Counted from the stretch's first letter, positions 1-8,758 are shown. The stretch is 50,431 bases of DNA from Paraburkholderia sp. (GCF_024281035.1 NZ_JAMXLH010000071.1:1-50431); one strand, 5' to 3'. Notes: generated by a model not told the origin, from the sequence alone. Program-made: numbers and translations.

Positions 1-2219
1 ACCGCCTGCGAGTCCGTGCCCGTGCTGTTCGCGTGGAAGTACTCCGTGCCCGTCGTGTAGACGTTGCCCATCTGATCACCCAGACTGGCGATGTCGGTGG
101 TGTTCTGCGCGACGTTCTGATTCGTCGTGTTCAACTGCGATCCGTTCACCGCATCCGTGCTCGTCGACGACAGATCACCCTGCGCCACGTTCGTGATCTT
201 CGTGCCACCAGTCACGCCGCCATCGGTCGATATCGTGCCGCCCAGCGTCACGCTGCTGTAGTTCACCGAGCCGTCCGAATTCGTGTCGTACTTCACCGTC
301 TGGTCGCCCAGTTGCTGCTGCGCCGCGCCCAGCGAATCGACTGCCTGGTTCGTCGCGTACATCTGTGAACCGTTCACCGCATCTGTACTCGTCGCGCCCA
401 GTTGCCCCGCCGCTACGTTCGTGATCTGACGCTCGGCACCGGCGCTGCCTACGCTCACTACCCCGGCGGGGGCCACCCCCGCGAAGCTGTAGTTCGTACC
501 GTTGATCGTCGTACCTGACGTGCCCACCGCCGCCGAATCTACCGTCGAGCCCTGACCCAGCGCCACGTTCGAACCCGCCACGTTCGCAGCAATGCTCGCG
601 TCCTGCCCTAGCACCGTCGCGTTCGCGTTACTGTTGTCTGTCGACTGGTTGCCCACAACCACCGAGTTCGCACCCGTGGCCGACGCGCCGAACCCGCCCG
701 CTGACGCATTCCCACCCGACGATACCGCCTGCGTCGATGTCACCGAGTTGTCCGACACGAACGGACCCGACTGACCGCTTTTGATGTTCGTGATGTCGGT
801 GGTGTTCTGCGCGACGCTCTGGTTGGTCGCATACAGCTGCGAACCGTTCACCGCATCCGTACTCGTCGACGACAGATCGCCCCGCGTCACGTTCGTGATC
901 TTCGTACCGCCGGTCACGCCGCCATCGGTCGACGTCGTGCCGCCCAGCGTCACGCTGCTGTCGTTCACCGAGCCGTCCGGGTTCGTGTCGTACTTCACCG
1001 CCTGGCCGCCAAGCGAATCGACTGCCTGATTCGTGGCATACAGTTGCGAACCGTTCACCGCATCCGTACTCGCCGCGCTCACCTCACCCGGTGCCACGTT
1101 GATGATCTGACGCCCGGCGCCTGCTGCCCCCACGCTCACGACACCGGATGCCGTGCCCGCGTAATCGTAGCTCGTGCCGTTAATCGTGCCGCTACTGACC
1201 TGTGCTGCAGCGCGATCCGCGCTGTTGTTGCCCAGCACCACCGCGTTGTCCTGCGTGGTCGTGACGTTGTTGCCCAGCACGAAGCTGTTGTCGTTGGCGA
1301 TCGTGTTGTCGTTGCCGATGCTGTAGCTGCCGCTGCCGCTGACCGTGTTCGGGTCGCCGATTGCGCCCGAGTTGTTGCCGCTTACCACGTTGCCCTTGCC
1401 GACACTGATCGACGACGTGCCGATTGCCTGTGCGCCAGCGCCAATGGCAATCGATGCGTTACCGCCTGCCGTCGCAAGCGTACCCAGCGCAATCGCATCG
1501 GTATCGACTGCCGATGCATACGTGCCGATCGCCAGCGAGCCCTGGCCCGTCGCGCTCGTGTTGATACCTGACGCGAAGCTGCCCGCTCCGGATGCCACCG
1601 CCCCCCAGCCCATCGCCGTGGCGCCCAGTCCCGTTGCCTGGGAGCCGCACCCGGTCGCAAGCGAATTCATGCCGGTAGCCAGTGTGTTGGCAAGCCCGCC
1701 CGGAATCGCCACCTGGGCCGAAGAAACCAGAACGTTGCCAAGTGTCTGGGCGCCCGTCCAGGTATTGATCCCCGCGCTCTGGCCAGCCCCGACATTACTG
1801 GCTACACCGTATGAGATGGCGGTTCCCTGGCTACCGAACCCGTATAGCCCGCCGGCGTAATTCGCGCCCGTTCCGTAGATCATGCTGGCCGTGCTCGCAC
1901 CCGCCGCCGGACTCAGCACGCCGCAGTCGATCGCACCCGCCATTGCAACGCCATTGAAGGATGATGAAATGGTGTTGCCGTAGTACGTATAGGAAGAAGA
2001 ACCATCAATTGCCGTATTGGCGCCATTGGCATTCACATACCCTGCCAGTGCCCGTGGCATACCGGAGAGGAAAAGCAAACCCACCAGCGATACAGCCACT
2101 GCCTTTTTCAGCAATCCCTTTGTACGCCGACTGCCCTTTCCCCGCGCCTTCGCGTTCTCCGCCGTCACCACCCATGCGCCCAGACGCTCGTTCCAGATAA
2201 GCCTATATGCCCTGTTCAT
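1..2219 (-). CDS. Trimeric autotransporter adhesin (YadA-like), 3' end missing
   Basis: Type Vc secreted adhesin, expected to form a homotrimer on the outer membrane. The ATG at 2219 follows AAGGAG by 5 nt. Residues 1-30 form an extended signal peptide region (starts MNRAYRLIWNERLGAWV), followed by a basic/hydrophobic signal ending in ALA near residue 59. From about 178 to 340 there is a run of YadA-head repeats of the type A-x-G-x-x-S-x-A-x-G (for example SLAIGTYASA, DAIALGTLATA). After that come two rounds of stalk/neck modules carrying STDAVNGSQLYATNQ and GGTKITNV. The reading frame stays open to the window edge (739 codons), so the remaining stalk and the C-terminal beta-barrel anchor lie outside. 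The exported PPIase gene lies just upstream on the same strand and may assist periplasmic transit; that link is inference. Family assignment is firm; ligand and true length are unknown. Confidence 0.93.
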   Translation of the reverse strand, partial: MNRAYRLIWNERLGAWVVTAENAKARGKGSRRTKGLLKKAVAVSLVGLLFLSGMPRALAGYVNANGANTAIDGSSSYTYYGNTISSSFNGVAMAGAIDCGVLSPAAGASTASMIYGTGANYAGGLYGFGSQGTAISYGVASNVGAGQSAGINTWTGAQTLGNVLVSSAQVAIPGGLANTLATGMNSLATGCGSQATGLGATAMGWGAVASGAGSFASGINTSATGQGSLAIGTYASAVDTDAIALGTLATAGGNASIAIGAGAQAIGTSSISVGKGNVVSGNNSGAIGDPNTVSGSGSYSIGNDNTIANDNSFVLGNNVTTTQDNAVVLGNNSADRAAAQVSSGTINGTSYDYAGTASGVVSVGAAGAGRQIINVAPGEVSAASTDAVNGSQLYATNQAVDSLGGQAVKYDTNPDGSVNDSSVTLGGTTSTDGGVTGGTKITNVTRGDLSSTSTDAVNGSQLYATNQSVAQNTTDITNIKSGQSGPFVSDNSVTSTQAVSSGGNASAGGFGASATGANSVVVGNQSTDNSNANATVLGQDASIAANVAGSNVALGQGSTVDSAAVGTSGTTINGTNYSFAGVAPAGVVSVGSAGAERQITNVAAGQLGATSTDAVNGSQMYATNQAVDSLGAAQQQLGDQTVKYDTNSDGSVNYSSVTLGGTISTDGGVTGGTKITNVAQGDLSSTSTDAVNGSQLNTTNQNVAQNTTDIASLGDQMGNVYTTGTEYFHANSTGTDSQA
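91..1190 (-). repeat. Duplicated stalk/neck module inside the adhesin gene
   Basis: Two near-identical DNA segments, about 91-515 and 790-1190, encode the same module order: AVKYDTN-DGSVN-SSVTLGG, TDGGVTGGTKITNV, GDLSSTSTDAVNGSQL, NTTDI, and a GR/ER-QI-NV-AG-TDAVNGSQ neck. They differ mainly by substitutions and by a short insertion (AAQQQLGDQ) in the distal copy. Such in-gene duplication is usual for trimeric autotransporters and allows stalk length to change by recombination. Confidence 0.85.
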
Positions 2220-2585
2220 TCAAGCTCCTTACCAATTTATACGAAACGCGATACCCCAGACCCGGCGTCTGGATTCCAGCCGGCCGCGGCATGGTGAATT
2301 ACTCGTCAGTACTGCGAATTTAAGAGAATTGATTTTTTCAAATCAAACTGGATCACTGAATCAGATCATCAAACCATTGCTGCCCGGATATTTATCCCGT
2401 CAAAGAGGCGACTCACGAACATACCGGCCTATAAGGCGGCCGATGATCGCGCTTCACGCAGATCGTCTATTTGCGCCCGCAACGTTTCCACAGAAAACGT
2501 TTGCGCGGTGAAGTCCACGAATGCGAACAGGCGCTGCGTGACCAGGGATAGCGGATCGTTCATTGTCGGGTTCATCTCGTCACCG
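2220..2585. other. Intergenic gap between PPIase and adhesin, with an inverted repeat
   Basis: This 366-nt gap has no convincing gene. It must hold the adhesin promoter unless the gene is co-transcribed with the PPIase. At 2478-2505 an imperfect inverted repeat (CGCAACGTTTC / GAAAACGTTTGCG around CACA) could fold downstream of the PPIase stop, but it has no T-run. The part near the adhesin start is AT-richer. Confidence 0.5.
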
Positions 2586-3464
2586 CTATCTCTGGATCAC
2601 CGCGCTGCTCGACAGCGAGCGAGTCAATTGTTCGGCCTGCCGCTCGAATGCCTTGTCTTCCAGTTGCCGCCGAGTGTGGCTTCTGGCTTGATCGAACGTC
2701 GGCACCTGCGTCAGACGCTTCGCGTCGAGCTTCACCAGCAACCACACATTGCCCATTTGCACCGGCTGCGGGGTTACGCCGCCTGCCGGCAAAGACGCGA
2801 TCGCCTGCGCAAGCGGCAGTGGCAACCCCTGAGTCCGGTCCTCGGTCACCGGCAGCGGGAAACTGACCCACGGCATCGCGCCACCCACCGCCATCGTCGA
2901 CGAGACGCTGTACTGGCGGGCCACCGCCGCAAAGTCCTGCCCCGACCTGAGTGCGCTCAGCACGCGTTGCGCCGCGGCCTCGCTCGTCACCGCGATCAGG
3001 CGCGGCTTGTATTCGATGGGACCGAGCGAAGCCACTGCCGCTTCGTAGGCCGACTTGACCTGCGCCTCTGTCACCCGCGGCGGGCGAATGTGATTCTGGA
3101 TATACAGTTGCGTCTCGGTGTCCACCACCGCCGCGCGCGCGGCCTGCCGCACTTCCGGACGCTTGCCGTAATTTTCTTTTTCCGCCGCCTGGCGCAGCAC
3201 TTCGCGCACGATCAGCTGCTGCTTCACCTCCGCGACCAACCCGGCGTCGATCCGCCGTCCCGTGCGCGCCGCCATCGCCTGAGCGGCAGCGTTCAGTTGC
3301 GCCTGCGACAGAGCTACGCCGTTGACGACCGCAAAGGCCCCTGCTGGCAGACCACCGTGCGAAGCGCGCGCAGGAGCGGTATCCGCCCCGTAGGCCGACG
3401 CGGGCCATTGCACGGCAAACACTGAAGCAAAAGCCGCGACGCAGATCACACGTATCGCCGTCAT
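2586..3464 (-). CDS. Exported parvulin-type peptidyl-prolyl cis-trans isomerase
   Basis: Periplasmic foldase/chaperone of the PpiC/SurA type. From the chosen start (MTAIRVICVAAF...) there is a typical signal peptide ending near ASAYGA. A helical N-terminal chaperone region follows (about 35-150, with AQLNAAAQAMAARTG and VKQQLIVREVLRQAA). The parvulin domain is at about 150-255 (SAYEAAVASLG, RSGQDFAAVARQYSVS, GGAMPWV, GNVWLLVKLD). A further in-frame ATG at 3605 would add 47 residues without a signal-like start; neither start has a strong ribosome binding site. The gene lies 366 nt upstream of the adhesin on the same strand, which suggests a role in its passage through the periplasm, though no direct evidence links them. 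Confidence 0.82.
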   Translation of the reverse strand: MTAIRVICVAAFASVFAVQWPASAYGADTAPARASHGGLPAGAFAVVNGVALSQAQLNAAAQAMAARTGRRIDAGLVAEVKQQLIVREVLRQAAEKENYGKRPEVRQAARAAVVDTETQLYIQNHIRPPRVTEAQVKSAYEAAVASLGPIEYKPRLIAVTSEAAAQRVLSALRSGQDFAAVARQYSVSSTMAVGGAMPWVSFPLPVTEDRTQGLPLPLAQAIASLPAGGVTPQPVQMGNVWLLVKLDAKRLTQVPTFDQARSHTRRQLEDKAFERQAEQLTRSLSSSAVIQR

Positions 3465-4308
3465 GCAGGAGCGCCGGAATTTCGATCCACTCTTCCCGCT
3501 GGAGAGAGACTGCTCTTTCTCTGTGAAGCGGCCCCATCTGTTAGTCGGCACAACGATTCTAATAAGCGTACTGTCAATCTTGTGCCTGTCATCAAGCTTG
3601 GTCATTGCGTAGAGAACCCGTTGGGAAGCTGAACAAGCCAGAACGCCGCGGCCGGTAATTCGAGTTCACGCAATGCCATTCCGGCTATATCGGACTCGAA
3701 TAATCACCCCGCAAAATGACCGGAGCAAACGTTTCAGCGATTTAATGGTATTCACCGGCGGTGTGCATTGCACCTCGATTTAACGATATTTAACAATTTG
3801 AATGGCGTAAGTTGTTCGAAAGCAATAATTGCCATAAGTGCCGATCACCATTGACAACATTGGGGGTTGTAAATTGGAGTTCTCTTTTCCGACAAAATTT
3901 TGCAGGCGCAACTTCAATGGAATCATGCACGCTTTATACGATCCGCATGACCGGACACGAAGCCAGCAAAGAGCTACAGGCAGAGCCGATCAATAATCCT
4001 GAAAACCACGACCACTTTATTTGAACCTGAATAAATAATTTCGGCGACCATTTCTTTATAATTATTCGACAATCTATAATTCGACACCGATATTTATTAA
4101 TAATCCCGACCACCTGAAAATAACGAATCCTGCGAATTCTGCCCATGCAAAAACGGGGTGTACCGTAAAGCAGGAAATACATCGATAAAACAAATCGCGT
4201 TCGCGTTCCCGCAAACGGAATTGGGCACACCTGCGATGATGGCGTGCCGCATGAACATTGGCGGCATGGCGTCCGCCACATTTCCTCACACAAACGCCCT
4301 GAAGCGTG

Positions 4309-4503
4309 TTAGGCATTTTTGTTTAGGGTTGCCAAGTGAACAAGCATGAGCATGGCGAAGACGACGAAGTGCAGACCAGCGAGAGTGTCAGGCAGACGCT
4401 CGTAGTCGTGTGCCAGCCGCCTGAAGCGGTTCAGCCATCCGAAGCTGCGCTCAACCACCCAGCGGCGCGGCAGCAGAACAAAGCCTTTCTTCGCCTCGGG
4501 CAG
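4309..4503 (-). pseudogene. IS5-family transposase, C-terminal remnant
   Basis: The minus strand reads about 65 residues of a DDE transposase C-terminus: LPEAKKGFVLLPRRWVVERS, then FGWLNRFRRLAHDYERLPD, ending HLATLNKNA and a stop at 4309-4311. The catalytic Glu of the DDE triad lies in VVERSFGWL. Upstream of 4503 the frame stops at once and similarity to the family is lost, so the N-terminus, both earlier acidic residues and the outer inverted repeat are missing. It is an inactive relic of an insertion. Confidence 0.85.
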
Positions 4504-4668
4504 TCCGATACATCAGTTGGGCAGGGCCTGCGCTTGTTCATTCCGCCAGGGGACCGGGTCTGGCGGGAAGTTCCTAAAACCCTCTAATCATCCGGAAGAC
4601 AAGCATAAATAATACGATGTAAAACGTTGAATTTCCAACTTGCTTACCGGGTCATTTTCCGGATCGAT

Positions 4669-4740
4669 TGCCCGTTCGTTTGCCCCCTCATTTGCCCCCT
4701 CATTTGCCCCCTCATTTGTCCGCTCATTCATCCGCTCATT
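4669..4740 (+). repeat. 12-bp tandem repeat, six units
   Basis: Six 12-bp units, the middle three exactly TGCCCCCTCATT, flanked by variants TGCCCGTTCGTT, TGTCCGCTCATT and CATCCGCTCATT. It lies in non-coding DNA of the decayed region. No function is visible. Confidence 0.9.
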
Positions 4741-5435
4741 TATCAGATATCAGGCCGCCGAACCGCACCGGCTCGCGGCGCTTGTGTAGCCGATGCGTTC
4801 ACCTTCGCCGTGTCGAATACGCCAATTCGTTCATCGCGTGCGGTGACGAACTGTTCTTCAGTAGCGTTGTGATCTGATGGGGTTGCGCGGTTGCGTAATT
4901 TGGACCCTCGTTGCACCCTCGTTGCAGCCTCGCCAGCGTGCCAAAAAACAGACACGCGCGAATAAATATCGAAATGAGTGCACGAAAAGCGCATGCTGGT
5001 ACGCGCGATGCTGCGAAGTTGTTCAGGGAAACGAGCGTTTCCCCACTACGCTACGCAACGACGTGCCACAACCGGGCGCCCATGCGCAAAACGAGTCGAA
5101 GAAGCGAACTGGCCGCGATATCCGTCTCTGCTCGGAACATTGCGCCAAGTTCTCTCGCCATAGACTGGTTTCGAGACCGGATAACAGCCGGGCGCGACCA
5201 CCGGGACAGAAGTAATGGGGGCAGCAATGAGAGTCAATAACTGGATTGTGGTGCTGGACTGCGCGTATATGGAGTACACAAGCTGGCGCGGCAAGAATGT
5301 CTACCGTCGCACCGTCGCCTATGATCGGGTCGTGTGGTGTTAAAGCGCAGCGCCCAGGATTCGCCGCCAGGTAACAGATGAATCGGGTTGAATCTTTTAC
5401 TTGTTGTCTGCGAAACGTCTAAACGAACCGCGTGC

Positions 5436-5460
5436 GTTGCGGGTGAAAAACCCCCGCAAC
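5436..5460 (-). terminator. Hairpin downstream of the entericidin gene
   Basis: GTTGCGGG (5436-5443) pairs with CCCGCAAC (5453-5460) around a 9-nt loop, 18 nt past the entericidin stop. There is no U-tract, so it may be a weak terminator or a 3'-end stabiliser. Confidence 0.5.
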
Positions 5461-5478
5461 ACATCGTGTTCAAGGCAG

Positions 5479-5607
5479 TTAAATAATGCGCTGAACGGCC
5501 CGGGCCGACCCTGTGATGTCCTGACCGAAGCCGGCGATCGTATTGCAGCCCGCCAACGCAAACAAACTACCCACCAGCAGCGCTATCGCCGCACAACGCC
5601 TGATCAT
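5479..5607 (-). CDS. Entericidin A/B family small lipoprotein
   Basis: A 42-residue protein starting MIRRCAAIALLVG. A lipobox (LFALAGC) places the lipidated Cys at residue 21, followed by NTIAGFGQDI, the hallmark of entericidins (NTxxGxGxDI). A ribosome binding site (GAGGTG) precedes the ATG at 5607. Entericidins are small membrane lipoproteins linked to stress and stationary phase; in E. coli EcnA and EcnB act as an antidote/toxin pair. Here only one copy is seen, so a toxin-antidote pair cannot be claimed. It lies 167 nt downstream of tryptophanase on the same strand, probably with its own promoter. Confidence 0.85.
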   Translation of the reverse strand: MIRRCAAIALLVGSLFALAGCNTIAGFGQDITGSARAVQRII

Positions 5608-5774
5608 TTGCACCTCACGCCTGATAAGAAAACGGAATCAAAGTCATTACGTCTTGTATAACGGCGCGAAGCTGCCATTTCTTGACAGGCCCATGCCAGG
5701 GCAGCCGCTGCTACGCTCGCAAGGGCATGCGCGGCGCGGCGTTTCGGTCCACGCTGCCCGCCCTTCGCATACGC

Positions 5775-7148
5775 TCAATCGGCCCAGGCGAACTCGGCGG
5801 TGAAGTGCCGCAAGAATTTGGGTTGCTTCACGATCGTCACGCCGCGAATGCTCGCCGCGCTCGCCTTGACTTCGGCGATCACTTCCGCCGCATAGTCGAA
5901 GTGCGATTGCGTGTACATGCGGCGCGGAAACGCCAGCCGCAGCAGCTCCATCTTGTGATAAGTCTCGCTGCCGTCGTCGAGGCGTTTGCCGAACATGACC
6001 GAACCAATCTCGACACCGCGGATTCCGCCTTCGAGATACAGCGCATTGCACAGCGCCCACGCCGGATAGTGCGCGACCGGCATCTCGGGCAGCACCGTGC
6101 GCGCGTCGATATACACGGCATGGCCGCCGGTCGGCTTCACGTAGCCGACACCCGCCGCATCGAGCTTTTCGCCGAGATACTCGGCGGTGCGCAGGCGGTA
6201 GCGCAGGTAGTCCTCGTCGAGCCCCTCTTCGAGGCCGACGGCGAGCGCTTCGAGGTCGCGTCCGGCGAGCCCGCCGTAGGTCGGGAACCCCTCCATCATG
6301 ATCAGGTTGTTGCGGATCGCATCGATCCAGCAATCGTCGCGCAGCACGATAAAACCGCCGATGTTGACCATGCCGTCCTTCTTCGCGCTCATCGTCGCTC
6401 CATCGGCATAGGAGAACATCTCGGCGGCGATATCGGCAACCGGCATATTGGCGTAGCCCGGCTCGCGCATCTTGATGAACATCGCGTTCTCGGCGAAGCG
6501 GCAGATGTCGAGAACGAGCGGCTTGCCGTACTGCTTGAGCAGCTTCGAGTAAGCGCGAATGTTGGCCATCGACACAGGCTGGCCGCCGCCCGTATTGTTG
6601 GTGACAGTGAGCATGCCGAATGGGATGCGGTCCCCATCCGATTTGAGCAGCGCCTCGGCACGCGCGAGATCGATGTCGCCCTTGAACGGATGAACGAGGC
6701 TCGGCTGCAGGCCCTCGGGAATGACCAGATCGACGGCTTCGACGCCGAGGTATTCGAGGTTCGCACGCGTCGTATCGAAGTGGCAGTTGTTGGGCACGAT
6801 GTCGCCGCTCTTGCAGGTCGCCGTGAACAGCACCTTCTCGGCCGCACGGCCCTGATGGGTGGGCACCACGTGCAGCATGCCGGTGATCTTGCGAATCGTT
6901 GCCTCGAGCCGGTAAAAGCTCCGCGCGCCGGCGTAGCTCTCGTCGCCCTCCATAATCGCGCCCCACTGACGTGAGGACATCGCGCCGGTGCCGGAGTCGG
7001 TCAGCCAGTCGATCAGCACGTCCTCCGCGCGCAACTTGAAGACGTTGAGCTTCGCCTCTTCGAGCAGGCGCACGCGCTCTTCACGCGCGGTCATGCGGAT
7101 GGGCTCGACGCTCTTGATCCGGAAGGGTTCGATAAGGGTTTTCGGCAT
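5775..7148 (-). CDS. tnaA: Tryptophanase (PLP-dependent beta-eliminating lyase)
   Basis: Converts L-tryptophan to indole, pyruvate and ammonia in the cytoplasm. The protein is 457 residues, normal for the family. The PLP lysine is K257 in MSAKKDG, with D214 and R217 in LVLDICRF. Three positions separate tryptophanase from tyrosine phenol-lyase, and all fit tryptophanase: Asp in HFDTTR (residue 125, Thr in TPL), Ile in GVEIGS (Arg in TPL) and His448 in LRHFTAEF (Phe in TPL). Other stretches (FSYADG, VNIGGF, LAGRD) look more TPL-like, so the protein belongs to a divergent branch. The start at 7148 is preceded by GGGGAGA; a longer frame adds 18 residues with no better signal. No TnaC-like leader or tryptophan permease gene is seen next to it. 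The product could supply indole signalling or simple Trp catabolism. Confidence 0.85.
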   Translation of the reverse strand: MPKTLIEPFRIKSVEPIRMTAREERVRLLEEAKLNVFKLRAEDVLIDWLTDSGTGAMSSRQWGAIMEGDESYAGARSFYRLEATIRKITGMLHVVPTHQGRAAEKVLFTATCKSGDIVPNNCHFDTTRANLEYLGVEAVDLVIPEGLQPSLVHPFKGDIDLARAEALLKSDGDRIPFGMLTVTNNTGGGQPVSMANIRAYSKLLKQYGKPLVLDICRFAENAMFIKMREPGYANMPVADIAAEMFSYADGATMSAKKDGMVNIGGFIVLRDDCWIDAIRNNLIMMEGFPTYGGLAGRDLEALAVGLEEGLDEDYLRYRLRTAEYLGEKLDAAGVGYVKPTGGHAVYIDARTVLPEMPVAHYPAWALCNALYLEGGIRGVEIGSVMFGKRLDDGSETYHKMELLRLAFPRRMYTQSHFDYAAEVIAEVKASAASIRGVTIVKQPKFLRHFTAEFAWAD

Positions 7149-7360
7149 GGTGTCTCCCCGATGCATATTTTTGAAAGCGCCAAAAGTATGTCGAGGCGAC
7201 ACGGCACGGTGTCGGTTTTTCGCAACGTTTCCGAAAAATTCTCGATCGTACGCACGCAGCGCAAGGTTGATGCATCAGGGGATCGACACCGCTTGCAGCC
7301 GCCGCTGCGAGCGATCGGAGGCCATGCGATCGATGGCCCGCGCAGAAACAAGGAGGGGCG

Positions 7361-7396
7361 AAAAAAAACGAGCGCGGCATCGACGCGCTCGTTTTT
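7361..7396. terminator. Bidirectional intrinsic terminator
   Basis: A stem of AAAACGAGCGCG against its complement, loop GCATCGA, with an A-run on the left and a T-run on the right. On the minus strand the stem is followed by eight Ts, so it ends the transcript of the gene whose stop is at 7471 and separates it from tryptophanase. The rest of 7149-7470 holds the tryptophanase leader; no gene is seen there. Confidence 0.9.
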
Positions 7397-7470
7397 GTGC
7401 CGTTCAGGCGATGAATGCGCAGCGTGCATTCATCGCTTTGGCCTGATTCAATCGTGCAATCGCACGCGCC

Positions 7471-7995
7471 TCAAACCGCTTTCGAAGGACGGCCGGTCTT
7501 GACGGTTTCAACGGCGGCAATCGCAGCGAGAAGGCGTTTCTCGGACGTCGACTCGAGCAACTGCAATCCGGCACGCAGCAGTTCGCTCTTCTTCACCGCG
7601 ACGCCCGCATCGAGACACTTCTTTTTGAGGATTGCAATCTTCTCGTAGTCGGTCTTGGGCATCGTGAAACTGTCGCGCACCACCTTTTCCTTCTTTGCGC
7701 TGGCTTTTTTCGGGTTTTCTTTCTTCGCGCGAGCGGATTTGCCGTTCAGAGCCGGTTCGGCAGCCACGACCTCAGTCGTTTCCGGCTTGGCCTTGGCCTC
7801 AGGCGCTGAGGGTTTGGCCTTGGCCTCCGTTGCTTCCGGTTTGGCCTTGGCCTTCGTCTTCACGCGCGTGGTTGCGGCACCGCGCTTCCCGGATTTGGCC
7901 ACGGGCTTTTCCACCGGTTTTTCTTCATGTGCTTCGGCGGATTTCGGGAAATGAAAAGCCTTTTTGGTGGGCTCACGCAGGTTTGGATTGGTCAT
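7471..7995 (-). CDS. Lys/Ala-rich DNA-binding-like protein with possible ribbon-helix-helix C-terminus
   Basis: A protein of 174 residues. The first ~100 residues are low complexity and strongly basic, with repeated AKAKPE/AKPSAPE/AKPETTE units and KKAS-AKKEK, resembling a histone H1-like tail. The C-terminal ~65 residues are globular: DSFTMPKTDYEKIAILKKKC, then KKSELLRAGLQLLE, which fits a ribbon-helix-helix dimer (beta strand, two helices), followed by GRPSKAV, reminiscent of an AT-hook core. The start is MTNPNLREP at 7995. Such a layout suggests a nucleoid-associated or plasmid-partition-like DNA binder; the exact function is unknown. It is transcribed alone and ends at a strong terminator. 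Confidence 0.7.
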   Translation of the reverse strand: MTNPNLREPTKKAFHFPKSAEAHEEKPVEKPVAKSGKRGAATTRVKTKAKAKPEATEAKAKPSAPEAKAKPETTEVVAAEPALNGKSARAKKENPKKASAKKEKVVRDSFTMPKTDYEKIAILKKKCLDAGVAVKKSELLRAGLQLLESTSEKRLLAAIAAVETVKTGRPSKAV

Positions 7996-8022
7996 GTTGG
8001 TCACCCGTATCACGGAGAAAAC

Positions 8023-8061
8023 AGTATATACCGTTTTACACGTTTGTAGCTTATTTACACG
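8023..8061 (-). promoter_or_regulatory. Putative promoter with two CGTGTAAA direct repeats
   Basis: On the minus strand, TATACT (8023-8028) is a good -10 element for the gene starting at 7995. Two copies of CGTGTAAA (8035-8042 and 8054-8061) lie 19 bp apart, one between -10 and -35 and one upstream. Their placement suits a repressor, possibly autoregulation by the ribbon-helix-helix-like product. The -35 is weak. Confidence 0.4.
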
Positions 8062-8145
8062 CCGGACCGGGTTCGACCATGCTTTCCTTGCATGGTTGAA
8101 AGAAACGGTCGGACGTTCCGTCATGAACATGGCGTCATGATTTCC

Positions 8146-8181
8146 GGCCTGATTTGCATTGGAGTGCCAATCAATCAGGCC
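8146..8181. repeat. Inverted repeat in a divergent intergenic region
   Basis: GGCCTGATT (8146-8154) and AATCAGGCC (8173-8181) are perfect 9-bp arms, with an inner ATTGG/CCAAT pair. It lies between the divergent genes starting at 7995 (minus) and 8240 (plus). It could be an operator or an RNA hairpin; there is no T-run. Confidence 0.6.
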
Positions 8182-8239
8182 ACGGAAAGCGGAAATCGCC
8201 TGCGCATCGCAGTCGGCTGAAAGACCTTAAACTACCTGG

Positions 8240-8758
8240 ATGCACCACTACGCCGCCCTGCTGCGTGCCGTGAATGTCGGCGGCACCGGCAAACTCTCCA
8301 TGGCCGAACTTCGCGCGATGTGCGAACAGCTCGGCTTTGCTAACGTTCGCACGTATATCGCAAGCGGTAACGTCGTCTTCGAAAGCGCACTTGCCGAGGC
8401 CGATATCAAGGCCGCACTCGAACGCACGCTCAAGGCCTACGCGGGAAAACCCGTTGGCGTGCTGGTCCGAACCGGCAAGGAACTCGCCGCGATTGTCGAC
8501 GCCAATCCGTTCGCCTCGGCGCAGCCCGACCGAACCGTTGCGATTTTTCTCGACGCAGCACCGCCTGCGAATACGCTCGCCACGGTGAGCGGCATCAATA
8601 CGGAAGAAATTGCATTGGGGAAACGCGAAATTTACGTCCATTACCCGGACGGAATTGCGCGCTCAAAACTGAAAATCCCCGCCGCCCGGACGGGAACCGC
8701 CCGTAATATGAATACCATCGCCAGGCTGGCCGAATTGACTGCCTCGCGTCTCGCATAA
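8240..8758 (+). CDS. DUF1697 family protein
   Basis: A protein of 172 residues showing the DUF1697 pattern: YAALLRAVNVGGTGKLSMAE at the N-terminus, then LGFANVRTYIASGNVVF, VRTGKELAAIVDANPF, and a C-terminal GKREIYVHYPDGIARSKL with TARNMNTIARL. The family is widespread in bacteria and has no established biochemical role. The start has no clear Shine-Dalgarno sequence, but the family N-terminus begins here. It stands alone between a divergent gene and a decayed region. Confidence 0.85.
   Translation: MHHYAALLRAVNVGGTGKLSMAELRAMCEQLGFANVRTYIASGNVVFESALAEADIKAALERTLKAYAGKPVGVLVRTGKELAAIVDANPFASAQPDRTVAIFLDAAPPANTLATVSGINTEEIALGKREIYVHYPDGIARSKLKIPAARTGTARNMNTIARLAELTASRLA

Larger units (their letters stand above)
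3465..5435. other. Gene-poor, AT-richer decayed region
   Basis: About 2 kb without a convincing complete gene. The part from 3600 to 4300 is AT-richer than its surroundings and shows no recognisable coding. It also contains the IS5-type transposase remnant (4309-4503) and a 12-bp minisatellite (4669-4740), listed separately. A 42-codon frame at 5215-5343 (MGAAMRVNNWIVVLDCAY...) is open but unrecognised. The PPIase promoter should lie in the first few hundred bases. Confidence 0.6.

Noticed and set aside
592..1860. Plus-strand frames over the adhesin
   Set aside because: The minus strand reads a complete trimeric autotransporter through the whole stretch. The plus frames are its antisense.
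4669..4740. CRISPR-like array
   Set aside because: Units are contiguous 12-mers without spacers, and no cas gene is present.
4668..4877. Frame encoding a PPHLPPHL-type repeat protein over the minisatellite
   Set aside because: The 12-bp repeat opens several frames at once. No start signal or signal peptide supports translation.
5215..5343. Small plus-strand frame MGAAMRVNNWIVVLDCAY...
   Set aside because: No clear ribosome binding site and no known family. It lies in decayed DNA, so not called as a gene.
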